A stretch of DNA of 64,000 nucleotides from Hahella sp. CCB-MM4 (GCF_002260525.1 NZ_MRYI01000009.1:124001-188000), one strand, 5' to 3'; positions 25,093-33,858 are shown, counted from the first letter of the stretch. Translations and numbers: made by a program. Notes: a model not told the origin generated them from the letters alone.

Positions 25093-26175
25093 ATGTTGGA
25101 TGGCGGCTTTACAGTTGCGGATGAATTTCTGATACCCACACGAATCATCATCAGTATTTTTAATGTACTGAAAAAAGATGGGGTAGATATTGAGCGTCTT
25201 CAGCTCAAACACGGTTTACCTGTCGGCATCAGCGAAGATAAATACCGACAGCTGGAATTTCGACGGCTCCAGGCATTACTCGTGGATGCGCAATGGGAGA
25301 TGGGAGGGCCTGTGTACGGCTTGAGGATGGCGGAAGTTCATTGTTCCACGCTGTTCACCAAGTTTGTTCATTTATTCCTGACGACGGAAAGTTTGTTTTC
25401 TTCCTTATGCTTTTTTGAGGAGCGCCTGAAGTCGTCGAGATTTCCTACCTATATCACTCTGACGAAGTCCGGGAATGACGACAAACTGATGATTCATCAT
25501 CGCAGTCAAAATCCGGACAAGCCGATGATGTTAACAGTGCTCATGATGGGCTTGTTCTGGAAGTTTTGTGAACGTGTTGTCGGTGAATTTGAATATCCGG
25601 CCACCCTAAGACTGGGCTTTCCCCAGGACAATCCCTTATCGCTATACCAGGAATTCTTTGGTCATCAATGTCATATCGAGTTTGACTGTAATGAGTATTC
25701 ATTGACGTTTTCTCAATATGATTTCAGGAAGAGTAACCCTATTGCAGATATTGATCTCCAACACAAAATCAAAAACCTGTTACGCGGGTTTGAACCGGAG
25801 GAGGTGAGTAACGGTTCACCGGAATTGGCCCACGACTGGCCGCTGAGAGTTAGAGGGCAGATTGAAAAGCAATTACCTCAACGCAATGTCTCTATTGATG
25901 TGGTGGCTGACATGCTTCATGTTTCTCCCCGAACCCTGCAGCGTAAACTGAAGCTGAGAGGGTTTACTTACTCGGGAATTTTGGAAGAGTGCCGCAAAGA
26001 ACTGGCACTGGTAAATCTGAATTCCGGGAAGCCTGTGGCCAAAGTCGCCTCAGATCTCGGGTACAGCAGCGTGACTACTTTCAGGCATGCTTTCCAGGGG
26101 TGGTATGGAACAACTCTGTCGCTCACCCACTGGGTTACAGCGGAGAACGACGAGAGTCTTGCTGATGATGATTGA
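25093..26175 (+). CDS. AraC-family transcriptional regulator
   Basis: A 360-residue regulator with an N-terminal Arabinose_bd/OruR-like sensing domain (about residues 20-220) and a C-terminal AraC helix-turn-helix pair (about 255-345). The first DNA-binding helix pair is SIDVVADMLHVSPRTLQRKL and the second PVAKVASDLGYSSVTTFRHA. GAGG precedes the start by 9 bases. It follows the toxin/PLC pair on the same strand after a terminator and may control it, but that is only positional. Confidence 0.92.
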   Translation: MLDGGFTVADEFLIPTRIIISIFNVLKKDGVDIERLQLKHGLPVGISEDKYRQLEFRRLQALLVDAQWEMGGPVYGLRMAEVHCSTLFTKFVHLFLTTESLFSSLCFFEERLKSSRFPTYITLTKSGNDDKLMIHHRSQNPDKPMMLTVLMMGLFWKFCERVVGEFEYPATLRLGFPQDNPLSLYQEFFGHQCHIEFDCNEYSLTFSQYDFRKSNPIADIDLQHKIKNLLRGFEPEEVSNGSPELAHDWPLRVRGQIEKQLPQRNVSIDVVADMLHVSPRTLQRKLKLRGFTYSGILEECRKELALVNLNSGKPVAKVASDLGYSSVTTFRHAFQGWYGTTLSLTHWVTAENDESLADDD

Positions 26176-26209
26176 TTCCGGCGGAATAGTGCGGAAGTGA
26201 GTTCCTGAC

Positions 26210-26655
26210 TTAATCAGGGATCTCTGGTTCAACCAACTGAGCCAGGTGAGTTATTGACTCTTGCCAGCCCAGATAACACATCTCAGCAGGAATGACCTCG
26301 GGAATACCTTCCTGGACGATATTGATCTCTGTTCCACAGGCCAGCTCACGCAAGGTGACGGTTGTCTGCATATCCCCGGGTAGATTCGGATCGTCGAATT
26401 TATCCGTGTAACGGATGCACTCATTGGGTGTGAGTTCAAGGTAAGAGCCTCCAAAAACGTGACTGCTACCGGTTGTGAAGTTAGTGAAGGACATCTTGAA
26501 TAGGTGCCACCCACCTTGGCTTCCATGTGATGCACTTTAGCGGTGAATCCATTCGGCGGTAGCCATCTTGCCATGGCATCAGGCTCTAGAAACGCCCGGT
26601 AGACTTTTTCAGGTTTTGCACGAAGTACGCGGTGTAACCGGACAGTGTTGCTCAT
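26210..26655 (-). pseudogene. SRPBCC/AHSA1-family gene with a one-base frameshift
   Basis: Two overlapping frames together encode one START/AHSA1-like protein: MSNTVRLHRVLRAKPEKVYR to KVGGTY in the first frame (start 26655), then MSFTNFTTGSSHVFGG to HLAQLVEPEIPD in the second (from 26494). The join reads TAT-TCA-AG-ATG; restoring one T to give TAT-TTC-AAG-ATG rejoins the frames, so a single base was probably lost from a T-run near 26500. It is either a recent pseudogene or a sequencing error. It has an ECF42-type promoter. Confidence 0.88.
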
Positions 26656-26712
26656 GCTGCTATCTCCTTTGTTCGACATGGGATTTCAGGTCTTGCCTGA
26701 ATGGTTATTGGT

Positions 26713-26741
26713 TAGTCGAACGAGAAGATGGAGTTTCGACA
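26713..26741 (-). promoter_or_regulatory. ECF42-type promoter of the SRPBCC gene
   Basis: On the minus strand TGTCGA, 11 bases, then CTCGTTCGACTA, 58 bases before the start. It has the same geometry and near-identical downstream half as the promoters at 3333-3361 and 5122-5150, 21 kb away. Confidence 0.7.
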
Positions 26742-26877
26742 GGTAGTTTGAAATATTTTGTTGAAAGTCATTTCACACTATTTATTGAAATTGGATAGTC
26801 CAAAGGCCCGGTTGGACCTTCAAACCATCATGGCTATAATTTTTGCTCTCAAGTTCTTATGGTTTCAAGGATGAGCT

Positions 26878-27255
26878 ATGTTCCCTAAAGAGTTTTATAT
26901 TGTTCCTGAAGAGATATTTCGTCTTGGTAATTCTAATAGTCCTAAGTTGGCTAATGTCAGGTCCCGGGATGTCGATTCCATTGAGTTAAACGGTATCACA
27001 GTGATAGTTGCCAATGGGAAAGGCATTAGCGTTTTTGACAGGAAGGGCATTGAAGAGTCTCCCATGAACGGTTGGGTTTGGCGTTTTCCTCCAAATACCC
27101 GGCCACCCCATGGCCTCCGTTTGGTGCAAGACAAACCTCATCATTATTGTATTGCGCCCATTCACAATATGCCTTTAGATAAGTACAAAGGTCTGTTGGA
27201 AGAGATGGCTTTAAAGGCAACCAGAGTCTACAAGAAAGAAGGTAAGGTGGTATGA
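26878..27255 (+). CDS. Tse2-like ADP-ribosyltransferase-fold toxin
   Basis: A 125-residue protein resembling Tse2 of Pseudomonas aeruginosa. The shared marks are G-x-S-V-F-D-R-x-G (GKGISVFDRKG, about residue 47), and the closing HHYCIAPIHNMPLDKYKGLLEEM, comparable with the H-Y-T-I-M-P segment of Tse2. Tse2 acts in the cytoplasm and has an ADP-ribosyltransferase-like fold. There is no signal peptide. AAGGA lies 7 bases before the ATG. The stop overlaps the start of the following small gene by 4 bases, the usual toxin-antitoxin layout. No type VI secretion genes are in the window, so it may be a chromosomal addiction or defence module. Confidence 0.75.
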   Translation: MFPKEFYIVPEEIFRLGNSNSPKLANVRSRDVDSIELNGITVIVANGKGISVFDRKGIEESPMNGWVWRFPPNTRPPHGLRLVQDKPHHYCIAPIHNMPLDKYKGLLEEMALKATRVYKKEGKVV

Positions 27256-27485
27256 AGCGATTTCAAATTGACTTGGCTGAGTCAGAGCTAAAAATAGTCT
27301 TAGAAGCTCTGACAAAGTTGGAACATCATATGTCTACTATCTGTGCTGAATCAGATGATGAAGACGAGATTGCTGACATTGGTAATGACCTGATTGAAGT
27401 TCGCTTACTCCTAAAGCCGCTGAGAGAGAGAGCTATAAAGCAGTTTGGCGAAGGGATAGTAAACTTTTCGCGCGAATCAATGTGA
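27252..27485 (+). CDS. Putative antitoxin/immunity protein for the Tse2-like toxin
   Basis: A 77-residue, acidic, all-helical protein starting inside the last codons of the toxin (ATGA overlap). The helices (ESELKIVLEALTKLEHHMST, then ADIGNDLIEVRLLLKPLRER) suggest a small helical bundle like the Tsi2 immunity protein, although I see no clear sequence similarity. Function is inferred from the overlap and size. Confidence 0.65.
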   Translation: MKRFQIDLAESELKIVLEALTKLEHHMSTICAESDDEDEIADIGNDLIEVRLLLKPLRERAIKQFGEGIVNFSRESM

Positions 27486-27498
27486 TTTCCCTATATGT

Positions 27499-27521
27499 AA
27501 AAAAAGCGCCCCGAAGGGCGC
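27499..27521 (-). terminator. Rho-independent terminator of narK
   Basis: GCGCCC-ttcg-GGGCGC reads as a perfect 6-bp stem with a UUCG loop on the minus strand, followed by seven T. It lies 69 bases beyond the narK stop and could also end the opposing toxin-antitoxin transcript. Confidence 0.9.
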
Positions 27522-27589
27522 ATCAAGTGTGAGATTGGAGGGAGAACACCTATTTTCCATTCCAAACTCAGGGTAGGTAGCCTGTCGAA

Positions 27590-29206
27590 CTATGGGTTGT
27601 AATACTCACCGTTTTTGCGCAGGTAGAACACCCAGTTAATGACCATGCACAGGGCGTAGAAGATGGCAAATCCGACGAAGGCATATTCCGGGGTGGCCGC
27701 TTTGATCTGTTCCCCGATGACTTTGGGGATATAGAACGCTCCGTAGGCAGCCACTGCTGAAGTCCACCCCAATACAGGGCCGGCTTGCTCTTTTGGGAAC
27801 ACCATGGCGATGGTGCGGAAAGTAGAGCCGTTACCGATACCGCTGGCGGCAAAGAGCAGCAGGAACAGAACAAAGAATGGGATGAAGTATTCTTCCGGTG
27901 TGGCAGAGGCATAAGCTGCCTTCAGGTAGTAGGCCACTGCGGCTGCACATACCACCATCACCAGTGAGCAAACCTGGGTCACCAGGGCTCCACCGATTTT
28001 ATCTGATACCCAACCACCAACCGGACGGATCAGCGCACCAATGAATGGGCCCATCCAGGCATACATCAAGGCGCTGGGGCCGTTCGGGTTAATGGTGTCG
28101 TGAGTCACGACGCCGCCTACTTCAAGGTGGCTGTAGCCGAAGATAACTTTAATCGCCAGGGCAAATGCCGCGGAGAACCCGATGAAGCTGCCGAAAGTCA
28201 TGGTATAGATCAGACTCATAACCCAGGTATGACGGTTACCGAAGATCCTGTATTGGCGGCTGAGGCTGGTGCCGATCTGGCCAGGAATCAATTTCAGCAA
28301 CAGTACGGTAGAAGCGATGACACCTACCAGAACCAGCTCTTTGGGAACCCCAAAACCAGATCCGTTGGCCGATTCCGGCAACATCAACCACAGACCCACC
28401 ATGGCAGTGAAGAATCCGATCAGGAGCATGAAAGTGATTTTGGTGAAGCTGCTTAAAGGACTTCCGATATCCGGAGAAACCTCTTCGGTGCGGATGTTAT
28501 TCATGCCGAACCATCCGGCAAATGCCAGTGGAACCAGGAACAGCAACCAGAGATAACCGGCATTTTGAATCCAGGTTTGCGAACCTGCAGGAATCTTACC
28601 GATCAGGGTTCCTGAAGAGTTGACCAATGTCATTGGGTCACCGCCCATGGCACCAAAAGCTCCGAAGGTCATAAACAAGGGAACCAGAATCTGCATGGTG
28701 GTAACGCCGAAGTTACCCAGGCCGGCATTCAATCCCAAAGCCAAACCTTGCTGTTTCTTTGGAAAAAAGAAGCTGATATTGGACATTGAGGAAGCAAAGT
28801 TACCCCCACCCAGACCAGACAATAAAGCCAGTACCTGGAAGACCCAGAGAGGCGTTTCCTTGTTTTGCAGGGCAATACCAGCGCCTACTGCGGGAATCAT
28901 TAATAGTGTGGTGGTGAAGAATATCGTGTTGCGACCACCGCAAAGGCGAATGAAGAAGCTGCTGGGTATACGCAAAGTCGCACCGGTCAGGCCCGCAATG
29001 GCCATCAGGGTGAAGAGCTCTGAAGCGGAAAACGGGAAGCCCAGGTTGAGCATCTGTACCGTGATAATGCCCCAATACAGCCAGACGGCGAATCCGCACA
29101 ACAAACTAGGGATGGAAATCCAAAGATTCCGGTTGGCAATCTTTTTGCCTGAGCTGTCCCAGAAGGTGTTGTCTTCAGGGTTCCAGCCGGTGGTGATGTC
29201 AGCCAT
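27590..29206 (-). CDS. narK: NarK-type nitrate/nitrite transporter
   Basis: A 538-residue major-facilitator protein of the nitrate/nitrite porter family. About 12 membrane helices follow a 30-residue cytoplasmic N-terminus. The nitrate signature appears in GLGGGNFASSMSNISFFFP and ALGLNAGLGNFGVTTMQ, and the second-half copy in FPKEQAGPVLGWTSAVAAYGAF. The loop between helices 6 and 7 and the length are like NarK2-type proteins. It imports nitrate or exchanges it for nitrite for NarG. It is transcribed away from narL and has a NarL-type heptamer 83 bases upstream of the start. Confidence 0.95.
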   Translation of the reverse strand: MADITTGWNPEDNTFWDSSGKKIANRNLWISIPSLLCGFAVWLYWGIITVQMLNLGFPFSASELFTLMAIAGLTGATLRIPSSFFIRLCGGRNTIFFTTTLLMIPAVGAGIALQNKETPLWVFQVLALLSGLGGGNFASSMSNISFFFPKKQQGLALGLNAGLGNFGVTTMQILVPLFMTFGAFGAMGGDPMTLVNSSGTLIGKIPAGSQTWIQNAGYLWLLFLVPLAFAGWFGMNNIRTEEVSPDIGSPLSSFTKITFMLLIGFFTAMVGLWLMLPESANGSGFGVPKELVLVGVIASTVLLLKLIPGQIGTSLSRQYRIFGNRHTWVMSLIYTMTFGSFIGFSAAFALAIKVIFGYSHLEVGGVVTHDTINPNGPSALMYAWMGPFIGALIRPVGGWVSDKIGGALVTQVCSLVMVVCAAAVAYYLKAAYASATPEEYFIPFFVLFLLLFAASGIGNGSTFRTIAMVFPKEQAGPVLGWTSAVAAYGAFYIPKVIGEQIKAATPEYAFVGFAIFYALCMVINWVFYLRKNGEYYNP

Positions 29207-29288
29207 AAGCGTTACCTCTTGGCAGTTGAAAGCGTTGGTCGTTCAATGCCAAGGTAAGAAGTGGGCTGTCCAGTCACAATGCTCACTA

Positions 29289-29295
29289 AGGGGTA
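29289..29295 (-). promoter_or_regulatory. NarL-type heptamer upstream of narK
   Basis: TACCCCT on the minus strand matches the NarL heptamer consensus TACYYMT. A single heptamer occurs often by chance, so this is tentative. Confidence 0.35.
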
Positions 29296-29626
29296 GGGAA
29301 ACCCGGAGGAGGAATTGGGGGGGAGTGACCGATGCGGTATTTTTCTCCAGGCTTTGGTGATCCACGGTAAGCTGGGTTGTACGGCCCCTGAGGCTGTTCC
29401 GGGGGGCGGTCTGAATCAAAAAACGCTATGGAATCACGTAACTATCAACAGGATACTTTGTGCCGAAAGTGCAAAGAGGAGGTCCTTATTTATGGATCGT
29501 CACTATCGGATTTGCAGTCTTTTGACTGCTGGAAGGCTTCTGCCTGTATCTCCAAAGGGGTATCCACATTTGCTCTCTTTTGCGTATCCTTTGGCTATCG
29601 TCACTCATCAGGTATTCCTGTAAAAC
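29296..29626. other. Non-coding narK-narL divergent region
   Basis: Short open frames cross this stretch but show no plausible ribosome-binding site, domain or codon pattern, and I find no gene. It probably holds the narK promoter and upstream control sites. Confidence 0.5.
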
Positions 29627-29640
29627 CTGATCTGGATCAA
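29627..29640. promoter_or_regulatory. FNR/ANR-type box upstream of narL
   Basis: CTGATCTGGATCAA differs from TTGAT-N4-ATCAA at the first base. A TATTAA sequence at 29664-29669 lies where a -10 element would be if transcription of narL starts near 29675 with the box at -41.5. It is 420 bases from narK, so narL is the more likely target. Confidence 0.6.
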
Positions 29641-29710
29641 ATCCGAAAGGCAGGTAAAAAAAGTATTAAAATGAATTCCTTCCGGAAAAGTTACTATCCT
29701 GTTTTTTGCT

Positions 29711-29841
29711 AGGTACCGAACAGGAACCAGGTATTGAACAGGATGCCGGCTAGTGAATAGGAAGCCTGACATCGAATAAAGGCCTGGTATTGAATTAAGA
29801 GCCTGGTATTGAATGAAAGGTCAGATACTGAAGTAGACCCT
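29711..29841. repeat. Seven degenerate 18-19-bp tandem units in the narL leader
   Basis: Successive units are variations of ggtattgaataaaggcct, for example ggtattgaattaagagcct and ggtattgaatgaaaggtc. They fill the presumed narL 5' leader up to about 15 bases before the narL start. The unit length is not constant at a multiple of three and stops interrupt it, so it is not coding. Confidence 0.8.
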
Positions 29842-29856
29842 GGGGAAATTGAAAGC

Positions 29857-30501
29857 ATGAACAAAGCAACGGTGATGCTGGTGGATGACCACCCTTTATT
29901 TCGTAAAGGAATCCGCCAGTTGATTGAGCTCGAAGACGAGCTGAGCATTGTGGCCGAGGCCAAAAATGGTGAAGAAGCATTGGAGGCGGCCCGTGACATA
30001 GAGCCGGACCTGATCCTGATGGACCTGAATATGCAAGGTATGGACGGCCTGGATACACTGAGAATGCTCCGTGCCAGCGGTGTGGATTCGAGGGTGATTA
30101 TGCTGACGGTCTCTGACAATGAGGCTGATGTAGTGAATTGCTTTCGGGCCGGTGCCGACGGGTATCTGCTAAAGGACATGGAGCCTGAAGATATTCTGGA
30201 AAAGATCAAACAGGCAACTTTGGGCAAAATGGCGATTAGCGAGAGGCTGACAGAAATCCTGGCCGTTGCATTGCGCAAGCCGGGGGACCGTGACGTCGAT
30301 CCATCCGCCTCCCTTACCAGCCGCGAATATGAAATTCTGACCCGCATTGCGGAGGGGCACAGCAACAAGGTGATTGCCCGGGATCTGAATATCTCAGACG
30401 GCACTGTTAAGGTGCATGTGAAACACATCCTTAAGAAAATGGGGATGAAATCCCGGGTGGAAGCGGCGGTGTGGCTGGTCAACCGCAGAACCGGGGGCTG
30501 A
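29857..30501 (+). CDS. narL: NarL-type nitrate response regulator
   Basis: A 214-residue response regulator. The receiver domain has the acidic pair in MLVDDHP, the phospho-accepting Asp56 in LILMDLNMQG, and the conserved Lys in LLKDMEPE. The C-terminal LuxR-type helix-turn-helix covers SREYEILTRIAEGHSNKVIA and following. The start at 29857 (MNKATVMLVDD) is preferred over the upstream in-frame ATG at 29809, which lies inside the tandem repeat. It should pair with NarX, whose gene is 11 kb upstream, and activate narG and narK. Confidence 0.94.
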   Translation: MNKATVMLVDDHPLFRKGIRQLIELEDELSIVAEAKNGEEALEAARDIEPDLILMDLNMQGMDGLDTLRMLRASGVDSRVIMLTVSDNEADVVNCFRAGADGYLLKDMEPEDILEKIKQATLGKMAISERLTEILAVALRKPGDRDVDPSASLTSREYEILTRIAEGHSNKVIARDLNISDGTVKVHVKHILKKMGMKSRVEAAVWLVNRRTGG

Positions 30502-30617
30502 CGAGGGACTTTTTTTACTTCGGTCGTCTTTAAAATCAAGGACTTTAGTGGTGTATATTTTGCAGCGTGATTGCCTGATAATGTTCTGACATCAGAGTTG
30601 ATTAGGCCCGCTGCTTG

Positions 30618-33600
30618 ATGAAACAAACCGCCTTTCTGGATCAGCTGTATAGCGAAGTCAACACGGTGATCCTCTCCCGCCAGCACCCGGTAACGGGATT
30701 GCTGCCTGCCAGCACCAGCGTGAATACCCATGGTGACTATACCGACGCATGGGTGCGCGACAATGTCTATTCAATTATCTGTGTTTGGGGACTCTCGCTG
30801 GCCTACCGTCATGAGGGCGATCATATTCGCAGTGACCAACTGGAGCAGGCCTGCATCAAATTAATGCGCGGTTTGCTGCAGGCCATGATGAGGCAGTCTG
30901 CCAAAGTCGAATACTTCAAAATAACCCAGGATCGCCTGGATTCACTGCATGCGAAATATGATACATCCACTGGCCTGGAAGTGGTGGCGGATGATGCCTG
31001 GGGACACCTGCAGATCGATGCGACATCCGTGTTTATGTTAATGCTGGCGCAGATGACCGCATCAGGGCTCAGAATCGTTTGTACCTTGAGTGAAGTCGAT
31101 TTTGTTCAGAACCTCGTCTACTACGTTTCCACAGCTTACCGGGTCGCTGACTATGGTATCTGGGAGCGGGGAAACAAGATCAATAACGGTAAGACGGAAA
31201 TCAATGCAAGCTCCGTGGGAATGGCAAAAGCAGCGCTGCAGGCACTGGATGGTTTGAACCTGTTTGGGAAAGGTGCCGATCCAAAGGCCGTTATACACAC
31301 CATTCCGGATGCTGTCTCCAGAGCCCGCTCCACATTGGCGGCATTGTTACCCCGTGAATCCCTGTCAAAGGAAGTGGATAGCGCTCTGTTGAGCATTATC
31401 GGCTATCCAGCATTCGCGGTGGGAGACCAGGAGGTGATAAGGAAAACCCGACAGGAAATACTCACGAAGCTTGAAGGTCGCTATGGTTGCAAACGCTTTC
31501 TCTGGGACGGTCATCAGACCGAATTGGAGGACAGCAGCCGCATACACTATGAGCACTCTGAGCTGGCCAATTTCGAGCATGTTGAGTCTGAGTGGCCGCT
31601 GTTTTTCACATATCTCTATCTCTCAGCGTTGTTTGATGGGGATACTGAAACGGCCGCCCACTATCGGGCGCGGTTAGAGGCGCTGACCGTGGAAGTGGAT
31701 GGACAGAAACTGCTTCCAGAACTCTATCTCGTGCCAAAGGACAAGATTGCTGCTGAGAAACGTCATCCACACTCCCAGGAGCGTCTGCCGAATGAGAACA
31801 TCCCATTGGTTTGGGCGCAGAGTCTGTATCTGACAGGACTGATGCTGGACGAAGGACTGATCAGTGAAGATGATCTGGATCCGCTGAGAATGCGCCGTCG
31901 TGCCACCCGCTATATCAATGCAGAAGTCGCATTGGTGGTTCTGGCAGAGAATGATGAGGTGAAGCGCCAGCTGTCCGATCATGGTGTGATTGCGGAGACA
32001 CTGGAAGATATCCGCCCGATTGCTGTCGTATCGGCGACGCACTTGGTGGAAGCCTATACCAGGGTCGGGGCCAATGACGCGTTGGGATTAACGGGAAGGC
32101 CCCGCAGGCGTCTGCAAAGCCTGGCCACCTCGCAGACCTATCGAATCAATGAGCAGATGGTGTTGTGTCTGTCCTGGCTGCAGAGTGAATATGGTGACTA
32201 CCGTAAATTTGATGCCAGGCTGGTCATAGAGAAAGTAAAGCGTGAAATCCGTCATATTCGTCAGCACTGGTACCACAACGAAGTGGCGGTGTTTACTCTG
32301 ATGATCGATCAGATGACCTGCATGGTACCGGATGCCGGCAAACTCTTTCTGGCGCTCCGTGATATGCAGTTACGCAGTGAGCATGAACAGGTGGGGTATG
32401 CCTCTGCCAGCCTTGCCTTCCGGGCTTCCCGGGTCAATAGCCTGACCATCCCCGAGGTCTGTATTGCACCATTGGTACCGCGAAGCCATCCTCACTTGAT
32501 TGACACCTGCAAACTCGATGCGAAAGTGTTCACTGGTGAGGCGGAGATCCTGATTCATCGACTGATTAACAGCCATAATGAGCGGGAAAACCTGAAGGCC
32601 ATCAAGGCGTTTTTCGATGTCGGCACGGACAAGTCAGGGGCCAAGCATTCGCTTGAGGAAAAAGCAGAGGCAGTCGAAAAAACAGTTGAATCAGAGCCTG
32701 ATCACCTGCAAAAAGAATTGCTCAGCAAACTTTATCTCAATGCTCAGTACCGGCAGCACTGGTCTGTGGCCCGGTTCTGCTTTGGTATGTTGAATTATTC
32801 CCATGTCGGGCTGGCAGATTCCCTTACCAACCTGAATTCCCGGCACATGTCTGTCACCATTGGCCAGAAGGCCCCGGTCAATCTTTCTGCCGTGAGTCCA
32901 CTGGCCGATGAAGCGGTCAGTCAGGAAATTGCCAGGCATGTGAAGGATCCATTGGAAAGAGTGTTATACCAGGAGTTGCTGGTGACGCTGGGGTCGTTGC
33001 TCAGAACCGAATCGGAGCTGTTTGAAGGTCTGCGTACTCTGCAATTACGTAATCTGGTGCTGGTATGTGCGGAATTGAAGGACGACAGTACGCTGGAAAT
33101 CAAAAAGGCACTGGTTGAGCTGGCAGGACTGTCTCCCTCCGCGTTGTATCACCGGGTTCGAAATATCCTTTCCGCCCAGAAAGAACACTTCTCCTATGGT
33201 GTCCGGCACAGCTTTAAAGTGGACGCCGGCGGGCATGCAGATATTTATGAGGGAGTGATGCTGCCCATTTCTGCGGTGGGCACGGACTGGTTGGAATGGC
33301 GCATTGCCAGGGGCATGCTGACCGGGTTTGACAGCACCTTTCTTAAATCCATCTGGAAAAGCCTTGCCCATGCCAAGAGCCTGATTTTCGGCGAGCAGGC
33401 AAGCCCGGATTCCATATTGGAATGCGATATCGTCAGGGGGTCGATGACACCCGGAGAAGAGAGTTTTGCCAGACTGATTGATCAATTATTGCAGCCTTTG
33501 CATCCCGCCTACTATAAAAGTACTGTGATAGAAGCACTTTATGCGTTTGCCGAATATTGTACAGACCATCCAACCAGACGGTTTGAGGAGCCCATTAACC

Positions 33601-33779
33601 TCAGCCTGTTAATTGAGAGTGCGGCAGAACTCTATGTCGTGGAAGAGGCCATGGAGCAGTCGGAGGAGAGGAACCTCGATCTGTTGATGCAATTGCCGCC
33701 ACATTTGACACATATATATTTTAAAAAGGCTTTGGCCGGACTCGGCCAGGTGGAAATGGAAACAACGGAGGCCGGATAG
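30618..33779 (+). CDS. GH15 / phosphorylase-kinase alpha-beta-like protein of the glycogen operon
   Basis: A 1053-residue cytoplasmic protein. The first 450 residues form a GH15 glucoamylase-like alpha/alpha barrel similar to the regulatory alpha/beta subunits of eukaryotic phosphorylase kinase (QHPVTGLLPASTSV, DYTDAWVRDNVYSIICVWGL, DDAWGHLQIDATSVFML). The middle and C-terminal parts correspond to the helical C-terminal regions of those subunits, with an insertion rich in Glu/Lys around residue 680. The ATG at 30618 follows a TTG. It is the first gene before glgB and glgX, so it probably acts on alpha-glucans or regulates glycogen turnover. Such proteins recur in gammaproteobacterial glycogen clusters, but the bacterial function is not settled. 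Confidence 0.85.
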   Translation: MKQTAFLDQLYSEVNTVILSRQHPVTGLLPASTSVNTHGDYTDAWVRDNVYSIICVWGLSLAYRHEGDHIRSDQLEQACIKLMRGLLQAMMRQSAKVEYFKITQDRLDSLHAKYDTSTGLEVVADDAWGHLQIDATSVFMLMLAQMTASGLRIVCTLSEVDFVQNLVYYVSTAYRVADYGIWERGNKINNGKTEINASSVGMAKAALQALDGLNLFGKGADPKAVIHTIPDAVSRARSTLAALLPRESLSKEVDSALLSIIGYPAFAVGDQEVIRKTRQEILTKLEGRYGCKRFLWDGHQTELEDSSRIHYEHSELANFEHVESEWPLFFTYLYLSALFDGDTETAAHYRARLEALTVEVDGQKLLPELYLVPKDKIAAEKRHPHSQERLPNENIPLVWAQSLYLTGLMLDEGLISEDDLDPLRMRRRATRYINAEVALVVLAENDEVKRQLSDHGVIAETLEDIRPIAVVSATHLVEAYTRVGANDALGLTGRPRRRLQSLATSQTYRINEQMVLCLSWLQSEYGDYRKFDARLVIEKVKREIRHIRQHWYHNEVAVFTLMIDQMTCMVPDAGKLFLALRDMQLRSEHEQVGYASASLAFRASRVNSLTIPEVCIAPLVPRSHPHLIDTCKLDAKVFTGEAEILIHRLINSHNERENLKAIKAFFDVGTDKSGAKHSLEEKAEAVEKTVESEPDHLQKELLSKLYLNAQYRQHWSVARFCFGMLNYSHVGLADSLTNLNSRHMSVTIGQKAPVNLSAVSPLADEAVSQEIARHVKDPLERVLYQELLVTLGSLLRTESELFEGLRTLQLRNLVLVCAELKDDSTLEIKKALVELAGLSPSALYHRVRNILSAQKEHFSYGVRHSFKVDAGGHADIYEGVMLPISAVGTDWLEWRIARGMLTGFDSTFLKSIWKSLAHAKSLIFGEQASPDSILECDIVRGSMTPGEESFARLIDQLLQPLHPAYYKSTVIEALYAFAEYCTDHPTRRFEEPINLSLLIESAAELYVVEEAMEQSEERNLDLLMQLPPHLTHIYFKKALAGLGQVEMETTEAG

Positions 33780-33858
33780 CAGCCTGCAACCCGCATGGTG
33801 ATTCGCCTCCCAGGGTCGATTGAGCGTGAATTGACTCTGGAAACTGATGGGATAATAC

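Noticed and set aside
26878-27485. Type VI secretion effector/immunity locus
   Set aside because: No Hcp, VgrG, PAAR or baseplate genes are in the window; only the toxin family suggests it.
29315-29712. Small frames between narK and narL
   Set aside because: No ribosome-binding site or domain; the region is better explained as control DNA.
29709-30731. 340-residue minus-strand frame across narL
   Set aside because: Antisense to narL and its repeat leader; the Ser/Arg-rich product is typical of a shadow frame.
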